From assembly GCA_002118135.1 (NCBI GenBank), contig BDIU01000197.1, forward strand, positions 1 through 64,000: a DNA stretch of 64,000 nucleotides, read 5' to 3'. The position numbers were made by a program, and so were the translations under genes. A model generated the notes under the pieces. The model saw only the letters and a list, made by a program, of their open reading frames with translations, had not been told where the DNA came from and ran no database searches. The number at the start of each line of letters is the position of its first letter. Within the stretch, counting starts at the first letter, position 1. The DNA is from Trebouxia sp. TZW2008 (taxonomy: Eukaryota; Chlorophyta; Trebouxiophyceae; Trebouxiales; Trebouxiaceae). This document shows positions 13,019 to 24,284 of this stretch, one piece after another.

Positions 13019-16000
13019 TCATGCATCAGCTGGTTCTGCTGCAGCTGCTTCACTCTCAGCAGCAGCTGCTGCCGCTGCCACTGCAGCCTCCTCTGCTGCT
13101 TGTGCATCTGCAGCTGCCTTGGCCTCTGCTTCTGCTCTTGCAGCCTCAGCAGCTGCTGCTGCAGCTGCAGCATCTGCATCATCCACAGCCTTCTTGGCCT
13201 TTGCAGTGCCTGAAGCAGCCTTGTCTGCCCGCCGCAACTGCAGACACAACAATCTCAGCAGTGAGCAACAGGGTTAGGGCTTAGTGCATGGTCTGAAACT
13301 AACACAGCTACAAGCTTGATGGTGGTGGGCTGAGCATGCTGACAACAGCCAGGCTACTTGCATTTACAACAAAACCCTTTGTGCAATTCAATGGCGTAAA
13401 TTGTTGTGTCATCTTGCTTGTTTTGTTTCTTTGAATTGCTCTTGACAACAGCTCGGTCATCTGGGCTCTGCGCATGCTACTGCAGCTTGTAGCTGATGGC
13501 ACAGCACACTTGGCTGCAAACAACTTTTCAATGCGCTAGTTTTGGCAGCAATCTATTGTCAGACAAAACCCAGAGTGATCCAATATGCAAAGGACGGAAC
13601 AGAGCCAAAGCAGTTGATTGGCAAGCTACTGAACAACCTCTGCTACCAGCACAAGAAGAACCCTGCTGCATCACACCACGCAACAGTTTGTGCTCTGCTT
13701 TACCTGCTGCAACAGCATTGCCAGTAGAGCGCCAATGCTGGACGCAGGACACTCCTCAGCAAGGGCCTTCCTGGCACCAGCAGCTGCAGCCATGCGGCCC
13801 CTAACCTCCTTCCACACAGCTTGCCCTGTCGGTAGGGGCGCCTGCTGGGCAGCAGCATCCTCAAACAGAGCAGGGCTGATGAGCGCCCTGCAAGCACATC
13901 AAGTCTTCTGTGCTTGCTATCACCCAATTGTCACCAATGCCTTGAGTCTTGATTGATCCACAAGAACGAACACTTTTGCTCACTGACAGCGCTGGCAAAA
14001 CAGACCTACAGATTAGGGGAAAGTGGCGAGTCCGCATGAGCCCAAGTCACAGGATGCAGCTTGCAGTCCAACTGGCGCAAAGCGATGCTAGCACAGGCAT
14101 TCACAGGCAAGTGCAACACCTGAAGGTGTCTTTCAGCTGCACAGGATCTTTGAGAGCCTGAGTCCTGTGCCCTAGTTGTTCTGATGCAAACATTTGCAGC
14201 CCAAGAATGTGGCAATCTCGGCAAGTCACCTGCACTTGAGCCACGTGTCCATGTCTGCAGGGTTCTTGCCCATGACCAGCAACATGGCCTTCAGCACATT
14301 CCAGGTGAGAGGTGGGGCACAGGGCCTGGTCAGCAGCTCTGACACCGCAGTGCTAGCTGCTGACTTGACTGCTTCTTGTATGGGCGGCAGCTTACTCTTG
14401 ACCTTCTGCTCAACTGCCTGCAATACAATTTTGCCCAAGTCAGCGTTGATGCTCTTGCATGCGGTAACAGCAGCAAATCACGCTTGTATACGCTCAAAAT
14501 TTGCTGATTTTGACGACCTGGAAACAACGAGCTGTGCTTACTGTTCAGCACTGAAGGTGCAGCTCGAAAACAAGTCACCAGTGCTGATGCAAAAAACATC
14601 CAGGCTGATTGGTCAAAGCATGAGGTACACATTACATGTGATAAACAGAACAGAAGTCATTGTGCTCACTCACAAAGCGCATCTGGACGATCAAAGCTGC
14701 AGCTTGTGCCTGCATTGTACCACCCTGAAAATGACTCTGTCTGCATCAAGCAGGCATATATACCTGAAGCCCTCACACACCCTCAAAAGCCACCCCAGCA
14801 GGCTAGACAACATATCAGCAAGCAGGCTGTCTCACCTCTGCCGCCTTCAAGATCTCCTTCAAGTCCTCCCCAGTGTAGGGCTCAAGCACTGTGCCAGCCT
14901 CCAGCTGAGCGACCTGCTTCTCCACTGCAAACACTGTCTCCTTGCCTGTGCCGGCTGCCGCAACAGCTGCCCTCTGACTGCCCAGCTCGGCCATGTTGGC
15001 CCGCACAATGTCAGCCAGCTTGCCAAGCAGATGCCTGCACAAGCACAGACAATTTGTGCAGTGAACGTGTGCTCGTGGGGGAGACTGGCCATTTAGAGCA
15101 ACATCTGCTGTGAATAGGTAAAGCACAAACCATGGTGATGAAAATGAAAGTCTGAAGAGAGTCCAGCAAAGGATGCTCAGACCAGGCAGTATGTGAGATA
15201 CTCATGTTCTGCACTCAAAACTTGTCTGTTGCAATCATTTTTTATGAGTGGTCCATGCCTTTGATTTGCTGTCAGCAGACTTTTGCTGCTACTTGCCTGT
15301 CTGGTTCTGACAGTGGCCTGCCATTGCCTGGGGGCATGAGGGAGTCCACAGCCAGAATGGCTTCTATGCGGTCACAGCTGCCCTTCAGCGCGCAAGCCCA
15401 GTAGGCTCCCACTCTAGGAAAGTGCCTGCAAGCCCATCATGCATGCTTTCCACACCATTTTTCAGCAACAGATTGTGCTCAAGGCAACAAGCTGTCAAGT
15501 TTGCACAACAGCTTCTAAGCACATAAGCAGTTTGCGCAGCAATTTGAGCATTAGAGCAGATCAAAGGTCAGATAACCTTACTTGAAGAAGACAGTAGTGC
15601 GTGTGTAGGAGACATTGGGAAGGTACAGCGTAGGCAAAGCTTGGTCTAGGAGGCGGAAGGTTGGGGGCAGCGAGGCCGCAGGGATGTCTTCAGCTGCATC
15701 CTCTGATGGTGGAGGGGGGCGACTCAAGGCAGCACTCCTCTCAAGCATCCACTCCTGCACATTTGCCAGTTTGCACTTGAGTCAACCAGGCAGGGTGGAT
15801 ACTACAGGCATGCTTTTCGCAACTTCTGCAACCTCTGCTTGAACACCTGCATTGGCTCTCGCCTCAAAATAATAGCAGCAATCGAGGTACTGACTGCATT
15901 TATTTGTGATACGACCAGAATGTGTTTGGCTAATTTTTTGCACAGATAAAATTGGCAACTTTGCTTCTGGCATATGGGCATTGTGGTATTACAGTGCCAG

Positions 16001-17791
16001 CTATCAGTGTCACAATATCATGTAATATTTGGCTTCTGCTGTTTGAACACACACCGCCACAATAGCCTACTTTATGCTCAGGCTGCAGTCTGCAGCATGC
16101 AGCATGACATTTGATCTGCAAAAGTGCAGTTGGCTGCAGTGAAATGGCCGGGCATGGTGCCAAGCAGCTGTACTATAGGACATGCAGAGACGCTCAATAA
16201 CAACTCCTTGAGTCACAACCAAGACATGCTTCTAGAGCAAATGCACACAGACAATGCAATGCAGATGGACAGAGACTGTGCGCCTTGGCAAAGCAGCCTT
16301 GTGCCACAACCATACGTGAATGACTCAGAAGCCTCTGCGTTCACAGTGGCTCACCTGTCCTGAGCTGGCAACAACATACTCCAGCATGTTTTTGGAATAG
16401 TCAGGCTTGGGTGGGCCTGTCTCACCACCTTCCTCACCCTCCTCTGCTGCAGGTGCTTCCTCAGCTGCTGGCTCGGCCTCTGCAGCACCTTCTGCTCCAG
16501 CTTCACCTGCTGGCGTAGCCTCTGCAGCACAGGTATGCAAGCTTAGCCGCTTACGCTCTAAACCACTAGCTGTTGACGGAGGCAACAGGTGACTGATGGC
16601 TCAAAGCTGACAAGCCCTGTGCTGATTACTGCAACATACAGTCCCAGAGCTGCTCACAGGTCAAGTCATGCAGTTTTTCATGCATTGCATTTGCTGAGTG
16701 CAACACGCCAGATTTGAACAGTGCTTGCCTCTGATCTAGACAATGCTCACGAATTGAGAATCGCCAAAGAGCCTTGCATGCTGCTGTGTCAGATGCTTAT
16801 GCATGGCTATAGTGTCAATTGCAGGCAGAAGACGTACCAGGTGGTGCAATGGGCGGCTCTTCATCAAGTTCTGTTTCCTCCTCAACATCCGCAATCTCAG
16901 GCAATGCAGGTGCTGGCTCTGTGACGGCTGCGATGTAGGCTCCGCCAACTTTGGTCTCAGCTGCACAAACGCTAACTGCCTGCAGAGGACATACAAAATC
17001 CACTGCATTATATTATCCAGAAGGTCATGCTTTGATCCTGTTTTGGTCACTAGTGCCATTTCCCAATCCAAGTCAGCACATTTTGCATGCGGCTGGCTGC
17101 TCAACATCTTCAGGCAGGGTGCCTGAGCTGCCTGCAGCAACTAAGGCATGGTAAAAAAAGCTGACAACAATGCATAAACGACCTCAGCCAACTGTACAGC
17201 AGCCTGAGCTGTCTCGTGCAAGGCTTTGCTGAGCAGTAGATGCCGCTTTCAAAGCAGTATTGTGGCTTGGTGAGGAGTTTCAGCCATGAAAGCACACCTT
17301 CTGCCACAGTTCCCACAAATCTGACTTCACAGAGCTCAGGGAGTCCAGGGCTGCTTGTTCTTTTGTCTGCTGCTGCTTCTGTGTCTCTGCTGCAGCTGCC
17401 TCTTCTGCCTGTAGTGCATGGTAAATTTCAGCTCACGCTGAGAGAGACTGGGAGGTCGGAAGTGTAATGAGCCCTGATGCAATGCAGATGCAGCTTGCGT
17501 CACCTGCTGCAGCTCTTCAGCTTTCGCAGCAGCCTCTTGCTCCTGACGTAGCTGGTCTTGAATGTCCTTGACATTGGCTTGCCTGGAGAGCTCAGGCACC
17601 TCAGCGACTGTAAGCGTGCATGCAGATTACAATGAAACAGCGTATTGAATATGTACGTACTGCAGCAGCCATTGGCCCAGATACTCCACGGGGTCCTGTG
17701 GTTGTGCTGCCATAGTTGCTGCACAGCCTTTGGCCAGGGTGTCACCGACCATGCGCTTGATGTAATCCGTGTCTGCCAGCGGCACCGCCAT
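13019..17791 (-). CDS. Dpy-30/GAF-domain protein, radial spoke protein 2-like
   Basis: The N-terminus, from an ATG at 17791, reads MAVPLADTDYIKRMVGD and continues to DPVEYLGQWLLQYV, the Dpy-30 dimerisation motif that docks amphipathic helices. Next comes a charged helical stretch (about 17500-17590, EQEAAAKAEELQQ). Then come pieces that fit a GAF domain: GGAYIAAVTE (about 16930), MLEYVVASSGQ (about 16370), LPTLYLPNVSYTRTTVFF (about 15620) and GAYWACALKG with ILAVDSLMPPGNGRPLSE (about 15320-15410). The C-terminal half is helical, then runs into an Ala-rich tail (about 13019-13240) ending AAAAEPADA. From what is known of the families, Dpy-30 followed by GAF is the arrangement of Chlamydomonas radial spoke protein 2, a flagellar axoneme component. 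That identity is an inference; another Dpy-30 adaptor is possible. About ten exons; boundaries between 14000 and 16300 are approximate. Confidence 0.65.
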
Positions 17792-18012
17792 GGCTGTTGC
17801 TGCTCCACGCAACGCAGACGGAGATGCCCTGTACAGCACCGCAGTGCGACACTAGTAGCAGTGCCTGAGGAAGTTTGAAGAGTCAAAGCAGAAGTCAGGG
17901 GTAGGGTTTACTAATGATGAAGGCAGATAGGGCAGGCTGAGGACAGTTGCTGCCTGCGCGGGTTTGCTCGCGCTCTCGCGTCAAGAGAGAGCGGCTCATC
18001 AGGCTGCAAACA
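17792..18012. promoter_or_regulatory. Divergent promoter region with a telo-box
   Basis: Only about 220 bp separate the start codons of the Dpy-30/GAF gene (minus) and the plastid uL6 gene (plus). At 17902-17909 the plus strand reads TAGGGTTT, the reverse complement of the plant telo-box AAACCCTA, which is common in promoters of ribosomal protein and translation genes. Its use here is inferred from position, about 105 bp before the uL6 ATG. Confidence 0.45.
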
Positions 18013-19424
18013 ATGGCGCACGCGCAGTGCTTACACAGCAGTTTGACAGGTCGGACCGCCCCCTTCAGGCAGCAACAGCCACGGGTAGTGAGTTCACGAT
18101 CAAGTAGACTGGTCACAGAATGCAAGCTGTCCAGAATAGGCAAACAGCCTGTGCCAATCCCGGAGGGAGTGAGCGTCACTATCAAAAACAACTTGATCAC
18201 TGTAAAGGTGAGACTGCCTGGCTTGACTGTTTTTGTTGGCACGAGTTGCACAAGCAAGTCACAAGCTATTGTGAACACTTTGCACGGATGATTTTCACAG
18301 GGCCCAAAAGGCTTGCTTGAGAGGCAAATGCCAGATCTGTGCGAGATGATCCAGGTCAGCACTTCTGTTCAGATAGGCTTACCAGCTGACTGCTGACAAC
18401 CACTACCGTCACAGCCCCTGACTGACTGTGCAGGAAGACAATTGCATCAAGGTCATCAAAAAGGAGTTCAAAGACAAAGCAAAAAACAGAAGGGCGTATG
18501 CACAGCATGGTCTTGTCAGGTGTGATAGTAAATAGCATAGTCCTGCCACCTGGTTTGCACGTTTATCAAGCTTCGTCTGCCTGCTTTGTTGAGACAGATC
18601 ACTTTGCTGCTGGGAATACAGGAGCTTGGCAAATGGTATGGTTATTGGCACAAGTCAAGGCTTTCAAAAGGACTTGCAGCTGATTGGAGTAGGATACAGA
18701 GGCACAGTGGCTGGCAACAAGCTGACTATGAACTTGGGTTTCAGTCATCCAGTAGAAATGGAGATCCCATCTGATGTTGAGGTTAAGGTCAGTCTGTCAT
18801 GCCTTGTGTCAGATGTCATTACCTCTGTCATATACATGCCTTTGCCACAAATGCATCTTTTAGGCATTACAATTCGCTTCAAATGCTGCAGCACATTCAA
18901 GCTCTTCATCATGCCTGTCTTTCTTGTTTTCCCAGTCTGCTGCAAGCATGTACTCGAACTTTAGTCAGTGACGACCACTATGTGAGGACCTATTTCACCA
19001 GTCAACCCCTCAATTAGACACACGCTGCGTGCTATTTTGACAACACACGCTGCTCTGACACTGGGCAAGACCAGCATCACTGCAGCACTACAGAGCAAAT
19101 GTTAGGTGTTTTGCTGAAGGATTGTGGTTCAAGTCATGTCAGAACTTGCACTGTCCAGGTCGTCTACTCATCACAATTTTGCCAGCACCGCAGCAGTGCT
19201 TGAGCTGTGTTTTGCCCTGTAAAGCCCCTGGTGATTGCCTTGTGTCATCGTTGTTGCAGGTGACCAGAAATGTGTTCATGAACATTTCAAGCCACAACAA
19301 AGAATCCCTGGGGCAGTTTGCAGCATCTGTGCGGGCGTGGCGGCCGCCTGAGCCATACAAGGGCAAGGGTATCAAGTACTCTGACGAAGTTATCCGCAGA
19401 AAGGAGGGCAAGCGTGGGAAATAG
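18013..19424 (+). CDS. RPL6: Plastid 50S ribosomal protein L6 (uL6c), nuclear-encoded
   Basis: Large-subunit protein near the factor-binding site of the plastid ribosome. The leader [20 protein letters not shown] is Ser/Arg-rich and acid-poor, as expected of a transit peptide. The mature part begins about [16 protein letters not shown], the universal L6 start. Five exons join in phase: 18013-18207; about 18301-18354 ([18 protein letters not shown]); about 18432-18519 ([19 protein letters not shown]); about 18622-18788 ([20 protein letters not shown], then [18 protein letters not shown]); and 19260-19424, which holds the family signature [20 protein letters not shown]. It ends EGKRGK, with the stop at 19422-19424. 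The bacterial-type signature and leader separate it from cytosolic uL6 (eukaryotic L9). Confidence 0.95.
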
Positions 19425-20376
19425 GCAGCAGCTTTGCTGGCGTATTTTGGACACGGCTTTTTGTGCCATGTACTTGTTCACAGACCCTGGCGTCTTGGTC
19501 CAGTTGATAGTGTCTTACCAGATCAGACACAATACCTTTCTATCACCAGTTGAGATTGTTTTCAACGGCTGCTGATGCCATGCACACTGGCATCTTGGCT
19601 CAGGCTGAGAGGCCAGAATAAGTCAATCAAGATTCTTTGGTGGTCAAGTCATTGCACTTGTTGCTGTGTTTGCAAAGGTGTCGTGCTATAACTGTTTGGC
19701 CTTTCGCCAGGCAATGGTGGCTTGTGCATGCGTTTGTTTTTGGGTTTAGGTCAGGCACACATACTCAACACCCAAGACCACGTTATTCTGCACATTCTTG
19801 CACATTGTTTAGTTTGTGCTGTTGCAGTAAAGTTGATCGCTCTTGCAACCAATCGCCCTGAAAACGCATTACATTGTTATGCAGCATGCTGGACTTAATT
19901 CATCAAGAGCTTGTTGAGAATGGCCTGACTCGTAAGTCAATCTGACATTGTGTAAATTTGTGTGACTGATTGTGGGAATATATGCCCCAAAGCAGCAGCC
20001 CGATACTTCGTGGACGTGCGAAGCTGAGAGCATCCAAGACATGCAATATGTCAAGGCTGTCTGCGCTCGGAACAGCATCTTTTGGAGGAACACAGCAGGC
20101 TTCTACATACCTTAATGCAGTGTTTCTGATACTTCAGAGCCACCTATGCATACAGATAGGCCGGTCTGTACTGCCTGGTCTAAATGTATGTATGCAGACA
20201 TGGCACTGCACGCCGCCGCCTCTCAAAGAGAGCACAGATGCTGCTACAAGAAGTGAGAATGATGAGTGTTGGGTGCAATGCACTGCACCGAGCACACAGA
20301 TAGCAAGAGTGATTACACCAGCGCACAAGCTGCACTGCCGTGGTACTCCCTGCTGCTGAGCCATTGCTTCCTCAGT
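19425..20376. other. Convergent spacer between uL6c and P2
   Basis: 3' regions of two convergent genes. I see no protein family, RNA gene or repeat. Open frames here (for example 19970-20359 on the plus strand) lack any recognisable feature. Confidence 0.5.
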
Positions 20377-21547
20377 CTAGTCAAACAAGGAGAAACCCAT
20401 GTCCTGCAAACAAAAATAGATATTGACCAGCAGCAAAGTGCTATAAGGAAAGATGGGCCTGTTGACACAGGCACGGGTTCTGCCAACCAGTCTGGAAGCA
20501 TGTAGGTGCAAGATGCTGTGGGAAGCAGTGGCTGAAATGGCTGACTGATGCAATGCCACAGCTGCTAAGCATAAGGGTCACAAGAGCTGATGCCAATTGC
20601 ATTTGACGCTCACCTCATCTGACTCCTCCTCTGGCTCCTCCTTCTTCTCCTCCTTAGCTTCCTCAGCAGCACCGCCTGGACAGCACCAAGGCATCAACAA
20701 AAATGAAGCAAAGGCTGCTGTCGGCTCACCAGCATTGTGCAACATGACGATTGGGTCCATCTTTGCAATTACTATGGACAAATTGGTAAGCACTGTTGCC
20801 ATTCAGGCTAGGGCCATCTGATGTGGACAACCTGTCTGAGCCAGTAGAAATAATGACAGTATATGCCAGTTGCATGAGCAATCAACCAACCTGCTAGCTA
20901 AACTAGCTATAAAGGGCTGCAGTGTACATAATAACAGCACCTTGGTACACTCTGCAGGCCTAAGGAGAAGACAGACACGACAAATTGTGACAGCAGTTGT
21001 CTTGTGCAGCTTGCACACAGACAACTGATACACACAACTCTGACTGAATTTGCAAACCTTGTCTGGCACAATAACCTGCCTGACACCTTCCTGTCAACAT
21101 CAGGTAAGATGTCATATACACAGCATGCAAACAAACTTCACCTGCAGCGGCTGCACCTCCACCTCCAGCAGCTGCACCTCCTCCGCCTCCTCCGCCTCCA
21201 GAAGGCACACTTGCCAACTTGCTGACACCAGCTGCAATCACCTCCTCGATGTTCTTGCCCTCCAGCTCGCTCAATAGCTGGTCTATCCTCTCATCTTCGG
21301 CCTCAATCGAGACTGTACAGACAGTGACCATGGATTAGCTTTGCAATGTCACAGCTGCGCCGGCTGACCTGCAATCACCTCCTCTACCTGAGCTTAGAAT
21401 GCTCTTGATGTCATCTGCTCCTGGGGACTCGTTCCCTCCCAGTACAGCCTGCAAACGCATGCGAGTCAGGTCCGTTCCAGCAGCCTGTGCAGAACAAGAC
21501 CTGTTCATGAAGTTACTTACCAGCAGGTAAGCGGAGATCACACGCAT
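20377..21547 (-). CDS. RPP2: 60S acidic ribosomal protein P2
   Basis: Stalk protein of the cytosolic large ribosomal subunit; dimerises with P1 and recruits elongation-factor GTPases. Five exons join in phase. Exon 1 (from ATG 21547) encodes MRVISAYLL. Exon 2 (about 21450-21385) encodes [20 protein letters not shown]. Exon 3 (about 21312-21145) encodes the rest of the helical dimerisation domain, with [20 protein letters not shown] and a Gly/Ala hinge. Exon 4 (about 20678-20614) encodes the acidic [17 protein letters not shown] run. The last exon (20400-20377) holds only the invariant C-terminus DMGFSLFD. Total is about 112 residues, normal for P2. The SLFD ending is the factor-binding tail recognised throughout eukaryotes. 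Confidence 0.97.
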
Positions 21548-21896
21548 CTTGAGATCGTGTGGTCAATTTAACCGCAAGCTTCCTGACGCTCTGACAATCG
21601 GGAGAGGCCAAACGTAGGCAGGCGGCTTCATACCAACCCTAGAGTCCAAGGGTTCAAGCGAATTTGTCCTTGTCCTGATGAGTAATCTAAGCTCGCTGTC
21701 AACTTCTTCTTCTAGCAACATGTTCAACAGCAAATGCGATTTGCTTGCGGACGAGACAGCGCATACATTCCATCTTATGCTGCTAGCCTTCTGATCAGCA
21801 TCTTCTTGCATAGCTTGCCAGGTATCAGATAAACTCAGTTGCCTACGTGCTGCCCTTGTGGCTGTTGAGTCTCAGGTGGATGTGAGCAGCTGTCGC
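21548..21896. promoter_or_regulatory. Divergent promoter region, P2 / unknown gene
   Basis: About 350 bp between head-to-head start codons at 21547 (minus) and 21897 (plus). No clear TATA box or known operator is visible. Inferred as a shared promoter from the arrangement only. Confidence 0.35.
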
Positions 21897-24284
21897 ATGC
21901 CGTCGATAGGAAGAACGCCCGCCCGACACCTTGATTATGACGCTGCAAATGGCGACGTTGACCCTGACCAGCACCTGTCACCACACTCATCTACCCCACA
22001 GTACGGTTCTCCCACAGTAGCTAGTCAGCCTTCTCCAGCCCAGTCTGCCACCTGGCAAAGTGAGGTGCAGCAATGTCACTTGTCCGATTACATTGGGCTC
22101 AGACACCATGAGACTGACAATGCCATTTGCGACGCAGGTCCTAGAAAAGGAGGTGCTTCGAACCAAGCCAGTCCCTGCGCAAGATCTTCCTTCACCGGTA
22201 CAGCGCTGAATGTGATTCAACTGTAGAGCAGCAATACATGCAGTGCATGCGCTGAAGACAATCAACAGCTGTGTAACAGTACTAGCATAATGTGCAGGCC
22301 AACAAGCACCATCACAGGAGACAGCAAGATCCTATGAAAGCTTTGCAGCTCAGAGCTCCTGGCCCCACCCTTTTGGCAGCTTTGAGGAACAAGTTAATCA
22401 AGCAGCGCAAGGAAATAGCAGGCAAGCCTTGGCAGGCACCAGTTATGCGTCTGCACTGGGAGATGTAAGGGACTGGCAGCCACCACAGCAAGAGCTGGGT
22501 CGCTTCATACCTCCTGGCATGGTATGTTTGCATTTGGGAGTGATGTGCATGGGCAATCAACTGCTTGCACTGCTGCAGCATGTTTGCCATGCGTACAATA
22601 CAGGCGCAATAGCTTACACAGTTCATGCTAGGGCCACAGCTCTAGCTAAACATGTATTTCGATGCCATGCTGAGTCTTTTTGCTAAAACTCCTCATGCGC
22701 ATCACATAGCATTGCTGAAGCACAGTCATTGCAAGCTTTGCTGCGCATGACATCCATATGCAGTGTGAGACTGCACCCGTTTCTCGACTGTCCAATGCAC
22801 ATGGGTTCACCAGCTTGCATTCCAGGTCTTGGTGAATTAGGTGACTGATGCTCCTTCGCAGAATGAAGCATCGTATATTGCTGGGGAGCGGGCAGCGCTG
22901 CTGAGAGCTTTCAGGGAAACATTGCCTAGCCAGCAGGCACTGGGATCTTTGTTCCACGCTGTGCAGCATCTGACCAGGCGCATGGATCAAGAAGGCAATG
23001 ATGTACATCAGGTATCTTATAGCTTGATTGGCATTTCGACATGAGTGGCAATACCCATGAGGTCTGAGCATGTACCGTAAACATTGTTCTGTGTTCCCTG
23101 CTTTTGACCCTTTGCTCTTTGCCAGTCTGTGCTGCTCACTGCGGAGCAGGCAAGCTTTTTGTACTTTGTGCTGATGGGCGGCAGCGCCCTCTTAGCTTGT
23201 CAAAACATTGCAGTGGTATCTTCTTGACAAACTCGCCCTGTCTGAATACTCTGTAGGTTCAAATAGCGCTGTCCTCTTTGTCAGCAACCCTGCAAGCTGC
23301 CAAAGGGCGACTAGATGCACTTGAGCAGATGCGGATACCCACCTTGGAGGAGCGCCTGCATGAAGTCAGCACGACAAGTGCGCAGGTGCCTTGACACACT
23401 TCATACATAAGCATCTTGCATCCTTTTTGGTGTCTTGTGCACACGTTCTAATTCAGCCTTACCAGCTTTTTTGTGATGATGTGTTTCGTGTTGTTTTGAG
23501 GGCAGGGTGTCAGACACACCGTTTGCCTGCCTGAAAGACCATGCCAATTTCATATGTGCCCTGCATCCTGCACAAAAGGTAGATTCTGTGAGATGTGCAT
23601 TAGGCTCTGACTGTTGATTGATATGTACCAATGCCAATCTTCGTTTGTTTTGTTGCTCATTGCAGGACTTTCAGACAGCTCTGAATGCATTTGGAGAAAC
23701 CATGACTGCTACAATGGCTCCCCAAGCATCAGCTCAGACCACATATCTGGCAGCAGGCTTTCGCCAGATACATTGGCTTCTAGCAACTTTTGGCAATTAT
23801 GCGCAAAGGGCTTTGACTAAAGCAGATGTCGCAGTCATGTTCATGTCAAGGAAAATTTTAGTTGATCAAACAGGCCTAGCCGCCATTGGGTCTTCATTGC
23901 CAATGTACTACAGACAGCCGCCCGGACACAGTCCTTCACGGCAATGGCCGCTGATGTACAGCGATGGGCACTTGGGGCCCCTGCAAGAGCCTAGATCAGT
24001 CAGAGCTGTGCTGGGTGCCATGCTGTTCTTGGCTGCTGTTGAGTGTGGCTGGCAGTTCCATCATAAGACAGTGCAATACCTACCAAAAAACCTGCAGGCT
24101 GCAATCTCCCCCATGCAGGTGAGATGCGGGTTTGTTCTCAACCCCACACATTGACAGGCTGCCAATCTTTGCTATGAAATGCGCTGACTGACTGTTCTAG
24201 GATGGCTATGCCCCCTGTTGCCTGATTGAGGCATCACTCACCTATTCACAGCTGAGCAAACAGCTTGACAAACGACGCAAATAA
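21897..24284 (+). CDS. Unknown protein with a hydrophobic segment and coiled coil
   Basis: Family not recognised. The ATG at 21897 gives MPSIGRTPARHLDYDAANGD, then a Ser/Pro/Gln-rich disordered region to about 22200. The second exon (about 22296 or 22351 to 22463 or 22520) is open in two frames, so its frame is uncertain. Clearer exons follow: about 22846-23011 (AGERAALLRAFRETLPSQQA); about 23126-23214 with a likely membrane helix FLYFVLMGGSALLACQNIAV; about 23256-23385, an amphipathic coiled-coil-like stretch (LSATLQAAKGRLDALEQM); about 23505-24118, containing RPCQFHMCPASCTKDFQ and AVLGAMLFLAAVECGWQFH; and about 24200-24284, ending SQLSKQLDKRRK with the stop at 24282-24284. A membrane helix followed by a coiled coil recalls organelle-membrane docking proteins, but I make no functional call. 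Confidence 0.55.

Noticed and set aside
14194..15096. 300-codon plus-strand open frame
   Set aside because: It is antisense to exons of the Dpy-30/GAF gene whose protein shows family features; this frame shows none.
21640..21670. GGTTCAAGC read as a tRNA T-arm
   Set aside because: No matching acceptor, D or anticodon stems could be found around it.
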